Below the pieces are notes generated by a model. That model was given only the letters and a program-made list of their open reading frames with translations. It ran no database searches and had not been told where the DNA came from. A stretch of DNA of 64,000 bases from positions 1 to 64,000 of the forward strand of contig JAUQXK010000088.1 of the NCBI GenBank assembly GCA_030834695.1, in the 5' to 3' direction. Positions 7,928 through 15,731 of the stretch are shown piece after piece. Source of the DNA: Desulfobacterales bacterium. GTDB taxonomy: Bacteria > Desulfobacterota > Desulfobacteria > Desulfobacterales > SpSt-501. Numbering within the stretch: position 1 is the stretch's first letter; every line of letters begins with the position of its first letter. A program made the position numbers and the translations under genes.

Positions 7928-8455
7928 TCACGCGGTCTTGTAAAGACGCAGGACGGTTTCGCCCTGGCCGCGCGGGATGGCCTTGACCAGCTCTATTTTA
8001 AGCGGGATCCGGAAGAAGACGCTCACGTCTTCGAGGACGGCTTGAAACATCCGCTCCCGGCACAAGGCCACCTCCTCCATGGGCACCCCGTATTCCTTGG
8101 CCCAGCTGGGCCACGGGTCCCGCGTGCAGCGGATCAGCACTTCGCCGGGATGGGCTCCTTTTTCGGCAACGGCGATCCCGCCTTCGGTGCCCCAGATGTC
8201 CGCAAGCGACCGGCCCAGGTTCATCAGAAAGGCGTCCTCCCCCTTGAGCCAGTTCAGGCGCGGCAGGAAGCCTTTGCCGATCTCCTTTCCGAACACCTCC
8301 GCCGCGCGCAAGCCGACCTCCAGCGGTTTGGCGCCCGGGCCGGCCAGCTCCAGCGCCACCTGCCGCCAACGGTAATAGGTCTTGCCGATTTCGTCCTGCG
8401 CGCCGTGCAGCGCACGCCACAACCGGGTGATTTCTTTTTCAGCGTCTACGGGCAT
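7928..8455 (-). CDS. Conserved-looking protein of unknown function (175 aa)
   Basis: ATG 8455 follows a strong GGAGGAGG ribosome binding site. The protein is soluble, without signal peptide or membrane segment. The N-terminal half is helical with several W/Y residues (RLWRALHG, YYRWRQVALEL). The C-terminal half contains DPWPSWAKEYGVPMEE and a final strand-like KIELVKAIPRG. The C-terminal pattern of a DPWP segment and a CRERMF helix somewhat recalls small ligand-binding domains, but I do not recognise the family. It is encoded between the Old Yellow Enzyme homologue and the atypical ferredoxin, so a role with one of them is plausible. Confidence 0.7.
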   Translation of the reverse strand: MPVDAEKEITRLWRALHGAQDEIGKTYYRWRQVALELAGPGAKPLEVGLRAAEVFGKEIGKGFLPRLNWLKGEDAFLMNLGRSLADIWGTEGGIAVAEKGAHPGEVLIRCTRDPWPSWAKEYGVPMEEVALCRERMFQAVLEDVSVFFRIPLKIELVKAIPRGQGETVLRLYKTA

Positions 8456-8620
8456 GATGAACCTCCTCCTCAGGCGGCCGATAAACGGCCGTCCGCTGCG
8501 TTATGCTCACCCCGCGTCATTGCGGCGCACGCATCGGTACGCTTCATTCCGCGGGATTTCGCAAGCCTTGCATCCGACCATTTCTGAGCCGCCTGTATTC
8601 AACGGTAGAGTCAGATTCGG

Positions 8621-10609
8621 TTAAATGCGCATACCGATGCGGTAGCCGTCGTGGACGGCGCTGGACAGGTTGCGCGGAACCAGGGCATCGCCGATGACGA
8701 ACAGTTCGATTCCTTCCGAAAGGGCGGCCTGCTTCAGGCTCGCGTTCGCCTCGCGCTCGGAGACGATCACGGTGTCGCATGCCACCGGCCAGCGGTAGCC
8801 GTCGTAGCTGCGCACGATGACGCCCTCGTCAGTCACTTCCTCGATGTCGCAGCCGTTGTAGGCATTGATTCCGGCCTGGCGCATGTAGATCAAATAACGC
8901 CATTTAAAGGACGGGTTGACGTCAAAGCCGGCCGACTTCTCCCGGCCCACCAGAGTCACTTTTTTGCCCTGTTTGGCCAGATGCAGCGCGCAGCCGATGC
9001 CGGGCTTGCGGTTGCCGTAGACCACGACGTTCCCGCCGACCGGCGTTTTGCCGTTCATCACGTCCAGCAGGTACACCACTTTTTTATGGTCGCCCCCCTT
9101 CGCCGTCAGCTGGGGGTAGACGGGCCCGGTGGCCAGCACCACCGTGTCGGGCAGCTCGTCCTGGAGGAGCTGCTCGGTCACCGCGGTTCCCAAATGGAAC
9201 TGCACGCCGGTCTTGGCGCACATGGCCTGCTGGTATTCGATGCAGGTCCACAGCTCGTCGTCGCCGTAGGGGGCGTTGCGCGCCTCGTTCAGCGTGCCGC
9301 CGATGCCGCTGCGCTGGTCGTAGACGTGGACCTCGTGCCCGCGCCGGGCCGCCATGTAGGCGCACTCGAGGCCGGCCGGGCCGGCGCCGACGATCATGAT
9401 GCGCTTTTTGTCCTGCGCCGGAGGGGGGTCCGTGAATTCCGGATTGGACTCGTGCGCGCACACGGGGTTGATGTAGCAGGTCATCGGCGCATCGCGGAAT
9501 AGACGCGCCAGACAGAGATTGCAGGCCACGCAGTGCCGGATTTCGTTTTCACGCCCTTCGAGCACCTTCTTGGGCATGAGCGGATCGGCGATCATCGACC
9601 GGCACATTTCCCAGATATCGAGCTCGCCCGCGCCGATCGTCTCGTTGGGAAGGCCCGGCTTGAAAAGCCGGTAGGCCATCTGAATCGGTATCTTGACATG
9701 CTGCTTGGCGCGTTTGGCCAGATGGATCCAGTTGCCCATGGGGATGTCGCGGCTGATCACGGGGTAGATGGACTCCTGCCACCCCAGCGTGCAGCTGATG
9801 TAGTCCGCGCCGGCCTCCTCCGCGATCTGGTAGGTTTGCATGGACTCTTCGGGAGTGTTGCCGCGCACGTCGTCCAGCAATTCCTCGGAGCACAGACGGA
9901 TCCCCACGGGGATGTCGGGTCCGCAGGCCTGCTTCACCCCCTGGATGATCTCCACCACCATGCGCATGCGGCCGCGGATGTCGCCGCCGTATTCGTCCGT
10001 GCGGCGGTTGGTGTAGCTGGAGATGAAATTGGAGATCAGATAACCGACGATCCCGGAAATCTCCATCATGTCGAAACCGGCCGCAACGCCGCGGCGGGCG
10101 GCGGCGACATGCTGTTGGACCACGTCCTGGATGTCGGCTTTGCTCATTTCCTGGACGGGCTTGAAGATCCGCAGGCGCTGGGGAACCGCCGAAGGTCCGT
10201 GGCAATAGTCGACCTCGACCGCGCCCACCCGGCCGCAGTCCATCAGCTGGAAGCCGGCGACAGCGCGTTCGGCGTGGATGGCGTCGGCGATGCGCTTGAG
10301 CCCGGGGATGAATTGGTCGTCCCAGCAGGCCGCCTGACCGACGTAGCCCTGTCCCTGGCGGCCCGGGTCCATGTAAACCCCTTGCATGAAGCACAGGCCC
10401 CCCACCACTCCTTTGGCCCGCTCGCGCATGTAGGCCACGTCGGCGTCCGTGATGAACCCGTCGTGCGTGTTGAAGTTGTCCTCGGTCGCCGCATACTTGA
10501 TCCGGTTGGGTACGCTGAGGTTGCCGATTTGAATGGGTTTGAACAGGTGCGGATAGCTCTTGGCGCCCGGGTATTGCGAATAATCCCACTCATACAGTAG
10601 CCTTGCCAT
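8621..10609 (-). CDS. Old Yellow Enzyme family FMN/FeS/FAD reductase (enoate / aryl-CoA reductase-like)
   Basis: The 662-aa protein has the three-part plan of 2,4-dienoyl-CoA reductase, 2-enoate reductase and 2-naphthoyl-CoA reductase. An N-terminal FMN TIM barrel (LFKPIQIGNLSVPNRI, YTNRRTDEYGG) is followed by a [4Fe-4S] region near 359-380 (CVACNLC with a later Cys) and an FAD/NAD(P) module starting at IMIVGAGPAGLECAY near 402. The family motif QLGHAGR is QLMDCGR, and the usual HGAHGYL is SGIVGYL, so the histidines normally used in catalysis or substrate binding are replaced. That argues against a standard dienoyl-CoA reductase. It is the first structural gene after the tetR gene, 20 bp downstream. 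Substrate is unknown; an aromatic or alicyclic enoyl-CoA is an inference. Confidence 0.85.
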   Translation of the reverse strand: MARLLYEWDYSQYPGAKSYPHLFKPIQIGNLSVPNRIKYAATEDNFNTHDGFITDADVAYMRERAKGVVGGLCFMQGVYMDPGRQGQGYVGQAACWDDQFIPGLKRIADAIHAERAVAGFQLMDCGRVGAVEVDYCHGPSAVPQRLRIFKPVQEMSKADIQDVVQQHVAAARRGVAAGFDMMEISGIVGYLISNFISSYTNRRTDEYGGDIRGRMRMVVEIIQGVKQACGPDIPVGIRLCSEELLDDVRGNTPEESMQTYQIAEEAGADYISCTLGWQESIYPVISRDIPMGNWIHLAKRAKQHVKIPIQMAYRLFKPGLPNETIGAGELDIWEMCRSMIADPLMPKKVLEGRENEIRHCVACNLCLARLFRDAPMTCYINPVCAHESNPEFTDPPPAQDKKRIMIVGAGPAGLECAYMAARRGHEVHVYDQRSGIGGTLNEARNAPYGDDELWTCIEYQQAMCAKTGVQFHLGTAVTEQLLQDELPDTVVLATGPVYPQLTAKGGDHKKVVYLLDVMNGKTPVGGNVVVYGNRKPGIGCALHLAKQGKKVTLVGREKSAGFDVNPSFKWRYLIYMRQAGINAYNGCDIEEVTDEGVIVRSYDGYRWPVACDTVIVSEREANASLKQAALSEGIELFVIGDALVPRNLSSAVHDGYRIGMRI

Positions 10610-10629
10610 TTCAACACCCTCCTCTGCGG

Positions 10630-11319
10630 TTAATGTTCCTGCAAACCGTCCTCTGCCAGACCCGCGTCCGCTCTGCCCCCGGCCGTGTCGCCCGTCTGCG
10701 GTTCCGCCGGCGGCGCGGTGCGCGGCGGCTCCGCTGCAAAAGCGCCGACCATGAGATCGAACAACGAATCCAGACCCTCAAAAAGCGAAAAAGACATGTC
10801 CTTGAGCAACCAGCGCGTGACAATGTGGTCCATGGTGCCGACGAAGATGTCCCGTGCGAGCCGTGGGTTCAGATCGGGCTTGAATTCGCCGTTCCGCCGA
10901 CCTTCTTCGAAAATATCGAGCAAGCGCGAATAGAACTGCTTGACGTTGGAAAAGACCTCGGTGGCCATGAAATTGGAGTTGGTCTTAAGGAAGAGATAGA
11001 CGATTTTCGCATCCAGCGGCGCCTGTTCGATGCGCCGCAGATACCACCACAGGTATTTACGCAGCCGATTGACCGCGCCTTTGACGCCGAAGAGCTGCTC
11101 GTCGATGTCCTGGAGGAGCTCGGAGACCCAAAGGCCCGGGATGGTGAGCAGCAGATCCTCTTTGCCCTGGAAATACTCGTAAAGGGCCGCTTCGGACAAG
11201 CCTGCCTGCTTGGAAATCTCGATAATGGTGGTCTTCTGATAGCCCTGCTCGGCAAACAGCCGTTTGGCCGAATTAATGATTCGCGCCCGCGTGCTCTCCT
11301 TGCCGTTCTTGCCGGCCAT
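10630..11319 (-). CDS. TetR/AcrR family transcriptional regulator
   Basis: A 229-aa protein. Residues 10-57 form a typical TetR helix-turn-helix (ARIINSAKRLFAEQGYQKTT, then AGLSEAALYEYFQGKEDLL). A ligand-binding helical domain follows, and the last ~30 residues form a Pro/Ala/Gly-rich tail that may be disordered. It is first in the minus-strand redox operon and directly followed by the Old Yellow Enzyme gene. Two matching palindromes lie upstream (11328-11344 and 11402-11418), the nearer one 8 bp from the start codon, which suggests autoregulation. The ligand is probably an acyl-CoA or aromatic compound, by analogy with other catabolic TetR proteins. Confidence 0.9.
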   Translation of the reverse strand: MAGKNGKESTRARIINSAKRLFAEQGYQKTTIIEISKQAGLSEAALYEYFQGKEDLLLTIPGLWVSELLQDIDEQLFGVKGAVNRLRKYLWWYLRRIEQAPLDAKIVYLFLKTNSNFMATEVFSNVKQFYSRLLDIFEEGRRNGEFKPDLNPRLARDIFVGTMDHIVTRWLLKDMSFSLFEGLDSLFDLMVGAFAAEPPRTAPPAEPQTGDTAGGRADAGLAEDGLQEH

Positions 11320-11327
11320 CAGGTTTT

Positions 11328-11344
11328 TCCTATTTGCGTTAGGA
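11328..11344. promoter_or_regulatory. Candidate TetR operator, site 1
   Basis: A perfect inverted repeat TCCTA-N7-TAGGA located 8 bp upstream of the tetR start codon, overlapping the ribosome binding region. The same spacing and arms recur at 11402-11418. Assignment to the adjacent TetR is inferred from position and duplication. Confidence 0.6.
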
Positions 11345-11401
11345 CAATAACAATACGATATTTATTATAAAAATATTTTATAATTTTTTTGTCATGATTT
11401 T
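11345..11401 (-). promoter_or_regulatory. AT-rich promoter region for tetR operon
   Basis: About 57 bp of almost pure A/T lies between the two candidate operators, in a GC-rich genome. TATAAT and TAAAAT-like hexamers occur on the minus strand downstream of an ATGACA hexamer, but spacing is not ideal, so an exact promoter is not assigned. Confidence 0.5.
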
Positions 11402-11418
11402 TCCTAATAGCATTAGGG
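11402..11418. promoter_or_regulatory. Candidate TetR operator, site 2
   Basis: TCCTA-N7-TAGGG, extended by flanking T and A runs (TTTTCCTAA / TTAGGGAAAA). The centre lies 74 bp from the centre of site 1, about seven helical turns. Confidence 0.6.
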
Positions 11419-11624
11419 AAAATGGCGTGTCAACGAGATAAATGACTTCGACGAAATTCGGATGGCAGCGCTGTGAAGTGAACGAATGCGGCAGGCATAC
11501 CACTTAAAATCCCCTTTGCCGTCCGGCCGAGGAGGATTTGAGCCCGGCCGGTTTGCCAAGCCGAACCAGGAATGCTATGGCTACATTCGATGCGACGGTC
11601 GGATTGCAGCAAAGGAGGGAAGGG

Positions 11625-11903
11625 ATGACAATGACACGGATAGCGGCCATCGGATTGGCGCTGATGCTGCTAATAGGTTGCGCCAGTGCCAACAAAATGA
11701 ATGCAGTCCAGCTTGGGATGACCAGGGACCAGGTCATCAGCGTTATCGGCAGCCCCAGCAGCACGAGCGAGATGGGCAACACCCAATATTTGAAATATCA
11801 GCTGTGCAGCGATTGGATCTTTACGGACCGTTATTATGTCCGCTTGACCGACGGCTCGGTGGATGCCTTCGGTCGGGTGGGGGATTTCAATCTAGGCTAC
11901 TGA
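11625..11903 (+). CDS. Small lipoprotein, SmpA/OmlA (BamE)-like
   Basis: ATG 11625 follows AGGAGGGA, giving a 92-aa protein. Signal peptide MTMTRIAAIGLALMLLIGC ends in a lipobox (LIGC, Cys19). The mature part contains VQLGMTRDQVISVIGSPSS, the typical start of the SmpA/OmlA fold seen in the outer-membrane assembly factor BamE and in many small lipoproteins, and ends with strands carrying aromatic residues. Here BamE means the outer-membrane protein, not the benzoyl-CoA reductase subunit. It is a single gene, convergent with the lytic transglycosylase. Being a SmpA/OmlA lipoprotein is well supported; a role in the BAM machine is not certain because many paralogues exist. Confidence 0.8.
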   Translation: MTMTRIAAIGLALMLLIGCASANKMNAVQLGMTRDQVISVIGSPSSTSEMGNTQYLKYQLCSDWIFTDRYYVRLTDGSVDAFGRVGDFNLGY

Positions 11904-11955
11904 GGTCTTTGAGCCTCGGGTTTCCGCGGTCCGGCCATGCGGCTGCGCGCCAGGC

Positions 11956-12762
11956 TCAGGCTTTCAGGCCGGCATATCGCAACACGCGTTGGACATAATG
12001 CCGGGTTTCGCTGAACGGAACATCCCCGTTGAATTGCTCGACGGCGCCGGGGCCGGCGTTGTAGGCCGCCAGTGCGCGTTTCAGGTCGCCGCCGAATCGG
12101 TCCAACATCTGCCGCAGATAGCGGGCGCCACCGTCGATGTTCTGCCGGATGTCGAAGGGGTTGGTCACGCCGAGTTCCTTTGCGGTCTCCGGCATGAGCT
12201 GCATCAGGCCCTTGGCTCCCGCCGATGAAACGGCATCTGCCTGGAAATTGGACTCGGCGCGGATGACGCCGCGAATCAGCTCCGGCGAGAGGTTGTACTT
12301 GGCGGCAGCCTGCTGAACCGACTTCTCCACGGGATGGCCGGAGCCGCTCTCGGCGCGGAAATCCTGCAGGGTGCTGCGCGCCGACCGGCTTCCGTCCTTG
12401 CTCTGCCGGCCCTTGATGGATCGATCGGAGATGGATCGATCGGATTCCAGCCGCTGGGCGCGCTTCACGGCTTTGGGTTCCTCCCCGGTTTCGGTTGAAC
12501 GAGGCCCGATTGCGGCGCTGTTGGCAACCGGAGAGATGCGCGGTGCGCGTGCGGTCTGGGTATTTAGTACCGGATTCTTAAAATAACTCGAGATTTTCAT
12601 TCCCGCAGCGGTATCCGCGGACGCTTTGGGGGTTTGGTCCTTCAACACCTGCTGAAAAGAAGCCAGCCCTTTGCGCGCCGTTCCGGCCACCCGCGATCCC
12701 GCAGCTGCGGCAAAGCGCGGTTCCAAATAGTCGCGAACCGTCAAGGGTTTTTCAACCGCCAT
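11956..12762 (-). CDS. Lytic transglycosylase (SLT domain)
   Basis: A 268-aa protein. The C-terminal ~130 residues form a Slt70-type domain with catalytic Glu in RAESNFQADAVSSAGAKGLM, then the LMPETAKELGV and AYNAGPGAV motifs. The N-terminal ~135 residues are low-complexity and basic, with no recognisable signal peptide, so export may be non-classical or the N-terminus may serve as a linker or localisation region. A 15-nt tandem duplication (12415-12444) encodes a repeated SDRSI unit in the linker. It cleaves peptidoglycan glycan strands. It could be a cell-wall remodelling enzyme or one dedicated to an envelope apparatus; no flagellar or secretion genes are nearby. Confidence 0.88.
   Translation of the reverse strand: MAVEKPLTVRDYLEPRFAAAAGSRVAGTARKGLASFQQVLKDQTPKASADTAAGMKISSYFKNPVLNTQTARAPRISPVANSAAIGPRSTETGEEPKAVKRAQRLESDRSISDRSIKGRQSKDGSRSARSTLQDFRAESGSGHPVEKSVQQAAAKYNLSPELIRGVIRAESNFQADAVSSAGAKGLMQLMPETAKELGVTNPFDIRQNIDGGARYLRQMLDRFGGDLKRALAAYNAGPGAVEQFNGDVPFSETRHYVQRVLRYAGLKA
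12415..12444. repeat. 15-nt exact tandem duplication inside the transglycosylase gene
   Basis: GATGGATCGATCGGA occurs twice in direct tandem. It is in frame and duplicates SDRSI in the low-complexity linker. Confidence 0.9.
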
Positions 12763-13147
12763 TGTTGCTCCGACTGGTCAGTAAGGGTTATGAGACGATC
12801 GGCGGGCGTCCAGAATTTCCCGGCGCATGGCTGAATCCCGCGTCGATTTCCCACCGGAGCAACAAATTAAGCAATTCTCATTCCAGCCGGCGGCGCGCAA
12901 CCATCCAAGGTGTCCACGAACCAACTATTTTAATAAATTACATATAGTTGCCAATTTATTAAAATCTTCTTCGCGACCCGGCGCGGATTTAAGGATCAGC
13001 CTTCAGCGGCAGAAATTTCCAACCAGGATCAAATTATTGGCTGTTTGCACATTCCGCCGGCATGTAATAATCGATGAACTCGTGAAAAGCAGGCTATGGC
13101 GCGCAACGCCATCCTATCGCGAATGAAATCAGGCTCCATTCCTTCCG
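12763..13147. other. Non-coding region upstream of glycerate kinase
   Basis: The gap between the transglycosylase and glycerate kinase is about 450 bp. The first 385 bp are noticeably AT-richer than the surroundings and show no convincing gene. The main structure is the perfect inverted repeat at 12927-12965. A family A repeat occupies the last part. Confidence 0.6.
12927..12965. promoter_or_regulatory. Perfect 13-bp AT-rich inverted repeat
   Basis: ATTTTAATAAATT, 13-nt spacer, AATTTATTAAAAT. The arms match perfectly. It lies 165 bp upstream of the divergent transglycosylase start and 252 bp upstream of the glycerate kinase start. It may be an operator for a dimeric regulator or an AT-rich hairpin; nothing identifies the protein. 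Confidence 0.6.
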
Positions 13148-13182
13148 TTTCCCCCTTTGGCAAAGGGGGCCAGGGGGATTTT
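13148..13182. repeat. REP-like palindrome, family A
   Basis: CCCCCTTTGGCAAAGGGGG followed by CCAGGGGGATTTT, the inverse orientation of the copy at 5229-5263, ending 34 bp before the glycerate kinase start. Confidence 0.75.
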
Positions 13183-13216
13183 GGAATCGATTTCCTTTAA
13201 AGAGGAGAAAATATCC

Positions 13217-14563
13217 ATGGAACCCAAAAAGCCCGACCTGGCCCGGCTGCGCCAGGATGCGTTGAGCGTATTCCATTCCGCTCTGGCGGCCGTCGATCCC
13301 GAGGAAGCCATACGCCGCCATCTGCGGCTCGAAGCAGGCGCCTTGTCGGTCGGCGGCCAGCGCTATGAGCTGAACGCCTGCGAACGCATTCTGGTAGTCG
13401 GGGCCGGCAAAGCCGTCGCGCCCATGGCCAAGGCCCTGGAAGATCTGCTGGGAGACCGCATCACTGCCGGAATGCTGGTGGTCAAGGACGGCCACGGGCT
13501 GCCGCTCAAAAAAATCCGCATTCAGGAAGCTGGACATCCGGTGCCCGATGAACGCGGCGTCGCGGGCACCCTGGAAATCCTGAAGCTGCTGGAGGGCGCC
13601 GGGAAACGCGACCTGGTCATCTGCCTGATTTCCGGAGGCGGCTCGGCCCTGCTGATTGCCCCCTCGGAGGGAATCCGCCTCGAGGACAAGCAGACCGCCA
13701 CCAAGAACCTGCTGGCTTGCGGCGCGACCATCCACGAGATCAACACGATCCGCAAGCATCTTTCCCGCGCCAAGGGCGGGCAGCTGGCGCGGGCGGCCCA
13801 TCCGGCCGCGGTGCTGAGCCTCATCCTCTCGGATGTCGTGGGCGACGATCTCGACGTCATCGGATCCGGACCCACGGTCCCCGACCGCAGCGTTTTTCAG
13901 GACGCCATCGAGATTCTGCAGCGCTACGAGATTTGGGACCGAACCCCGGGCCCCGTGCGCGACCGCCTGTCGCAGGGAGCCGGAGGGATTCTATCGGAAA
14001 CCCCCAAGCCGGGCGACCCGGCCTTTCAATGCGGTGCGCAGGTTCTGGTCGGCTCCTGCCTGAGGGCGCTTGACGCCGCCGCACAAACCGCCGCACGCCT
14101 GGGTTATCCCCCCCTCATCCTTTCATCCAAGATCGAGGGCGAGGCCCGCGAAGTGGCCAAGTCATTCGCCGCCATCGGCAAAGAAATCCTGAGCTCCCAC
14201 CATCCCTTAAAGCCCCCGGCCTGCCTCCTGATGGGCGGCGAAACCACGGTGACGCTGCAGGGCGAAGGCCGCGGCGGCCGCAATCAGGAATTCGTTCTAT
14301 CAGGGGCGATCGCTCTTGACGGGACGGAGCGGATCGTTTTCCTGGCCGGCGGCACCGACGGCACCGACGGGCCCACCGATGCGGCCGGCGCCCTGGCGGA
14401 CGGGCGCACGATCGCCCGGGCCAAGGCGCTGGGCATGAACCCGTTCGCCTTTTTAAAGCGCAGCGATTCGTACCATTTCTTCCAACCGCTCGACGATCTG
14501 ATCGTCACCGGGCCCACCCGGACCAACGTGATGGATGTGTACATGATCCTGGTCGGGGCATGA
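13217..14563 (+). CDS. Glycerate 2-kinase (MOFRL family)
   Basis: A 448-aa protein of usual length for the GckA/TtuD family. ATG 13217 follows AAAGAGGAG at good spacing. Visible hallmarks are GAGKAVAPMAKALE, the ligand loop GHPVPDERG, the Gly-rich LISGGGSALL, SDVVGDDLDVIGSGPT and the C-terminal MOFRL domain (GGETTVTL, GRNQEFVLSGA, GTDGTDGPTDAAGA). It phosphorylates D-glycerate to 2-phosphoglycerate, linking glycerate/serine metabolism to glycolysis. Older annotation as hydroxypyruvate reductase for this family is not supported by the fold. It overlaps or nearly overlaps the next gene (ATGA at 14560), so the two may be co-transcribed. Confidence 0.92.
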   Translation: MEPKKPDLARLRQDALSVFHSALAAVDPEEAIRRHLRLEAGALSVGGQRYELNACERILVVGAGKAVAPMAKALEDLLGDRITAGMLVVKDGHGLPLKKIRIQEAGHPVPDERGVAGTLEILKLLEGAGKRDLVICLISGGGSALLIAPSEGIRLEDKQTATKNLLACGATIHEINTIRKHLSRAKGGQLARAAHPAAVLSLILSDVVGDDLDVIGSGPTVPDRSVFQDAIEILQRYEIWDRTPGPVRDRLSQGAGGILSETPKPGDPAFQCGAQVLVGSCLRALDAAAQTAARLGYPPLILSSKIEGEAREVAKSFAAIGKEILSSHHPLKPPACLLMGGETTVTLQGEGRGGRNQEFVLSGAIALDGTERIVFLAGGTDGTDGPTDAAGALADGRTIARAKALGMNPFAFLKRSDSYHFFQPLDDLIVTGPTRTNVMDVYMILVGA

Positions 14564-15546
14564 GCGGCCGAGGGTTCAAGGGGTCGAGGGTTCAAGTGAA
14601 AAGCAAGAATGAGTCGATCCGTCGCCAAGCGCTGGTTCTAATCTTGTCAACTATCCTTCTCAGCGGCTGCGCGATCGTTCCGCGCGGCGACTGGCCGCGG
14701 GACATAGGGGGTGTTCCGCCTCAAAGTGAGATCGCGTCGGTCCCTTTCTACCCTCAAGACGAATACCAGTGCGGGCCGGCGGCGCTGGCGATGGCGCTTG
14801 CCTGGAGCGGCCTGGATGTCCAACCGGGGGAACTGACCGACAAGGTCTACACCGCCTCGCTTCAGGGCAGCCTGCAGCCGGCCATGATCGCCGGCGCCCG
14901 GCGCTCCGGCCGCCTGGCTTACGTGATTTCCGGTACCGATGCCCTGATCCGTGAGATCGCCGCCGGCCATCCGGTGATCGTCCTGCAGAATCTCGGCCTC
15001 TCATGGGCGCCGCTCTGGCACTATGCAGTGGCGATCGGCTACGACATCCCGGCCGATGAAATCATCCTGCACACCGGCCGCAAGGCCCGGGACCGAACCT
15101 CAATGGGCCTCTTTCAAACCACATGGGCGCGCGCGGCGAGCTGGGGCCTTCTGGTCCTGTCGCCCGGTGAGCTACCGGCCACGGCCGAAGAAACCGACAC
15201 CGTGGAGGCGGCGCTCGGGTTGGAGAAGGCCCGCCAACCCGCAGCGGCCGTTCAAAGCTACCACTCGGCGCTTTCGCGCTGGCCGCAAAATCTGCCCGCC
15301 ATGATGGGCCTGGGCAACAGTTATTATGCACTGGGGGATCTGAATAACTCCGAGAGTGCCTTTCGCAGCGCGGTTGAAATTCACCCTGAAAGCGGAGTGG
15401 CCCACAACAACCTCGCCCATGTGCTTCTATCGCTCGGCCGCCGCGAAGAAGCCCTCTCCGCGGCCCGGCGCGCGGTTTCCCTGGGCGGGCCGCATCAGGA
15501 CCTGTTCAGAAAAACCCTTGAAGAGATTCAGGCCGCCGCACCTTAG
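14560..15546 (+). CDS. C39-like cysteine peptidase lipoprotein with TPR repeats
   Basis: A 328-aa protein from ATG 14560, which overlaps the kinase stop. GTG 14596 is an alternative start that gives a shorter signal peptide ending in LLSGC (lipobox). The peptidase C39-like domain follows, with catalytic Cys in YPQDEYQCGPAALAMAL, the H of LWHYAVAIGYD and a conserved IILHTG segment. Residues ~225-320 hold TPR-like repeats (MMGLGNSYYALGDLNNSE, AHNNLAHVLLSLGRREEA). It resembles the PA2778 group of envelope-associated peptidases. It is probably a periplasmic lipoprotein; the substrate is unknown. The first codons coincide with a GGGTTCAAG-type repeat, so the N-terminal extension from ATG 14560 may be non-natural. 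Confidence 0.82.
   Translation: MSGRGFKGSRVQVKSKNESIRRQALVLILSTILLSGCAIVPRGDWPRDIGGVPPQSEIASVPFYPQDEYQCGPAALAMALAWSGLDVQPGELTDKVYTASLQGSLQPAMIAGARRSGRLAYVISGTDALIREIAAGHPVIVLQNLGLSWAPLWHYAVAIGYDIPADEIILHTGRKARDRTSMGLFQTTWARAASWGLLVLSPGELPATAEETDTVEAALGLEKARQPAAAVQSYHSALSRWPQNLPAMMGLGNSYYALGDLNNSESAFRSAVEIHPESGVAHNNLAHVLLSLGRREEALSAARRAVSLGGPHQDLFRKTLEEIQAAAP
14570..14608. repeat. GGTTCA-type repeat remnant, family C
   Basis: AGGGTTCAAGGGGTCGAGGG followed by TTCAAGTGAAAAGCAAGAAT resembles the 3' part of the copies at 5520-5573 and 39513-39590. It overlaps the 5' end of the peptidase gene. Confidence 0.45.
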
Positions 15547-15610
15547 CCCGGCCGCTTTATATTGCTCCGGCAACAAAATTGGGCCCGAAGCGGTCACGCC
15601 ACCTATCGGC

Positions 15611-15672
15611 ACGGCAGGGTTTCGGCCGCCGCATGCCGCAACCATTCGTTCGGCGGACGGTTGCGGCGTGCA
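15611..15672. repeat. TTTCGGCCGC-type inverted repeat, family E (short copy)
   Basis: GGGTTTCGGCCGCCGCATGC-CGCAACC and, 17 bp later, the inverted GGTTGCGGCGTGC. The same termini bound the larger element at 51239-51469. Confidence 0.65.
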
Positions 15673-15731
15673 AAAAACGGCCATATTCTTTCCGCAACGA
15701 ATCCGGTTCGAATCCAAGGATTACCGATACC

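Noticed and set aside
12827-13126. Possible 99-aa gene in the gap upstream of glycerate kinase
   Set aside because: No ribosome binding site, it crosses the perfect 13-bp inverted repeat, and its composition does not look coding.
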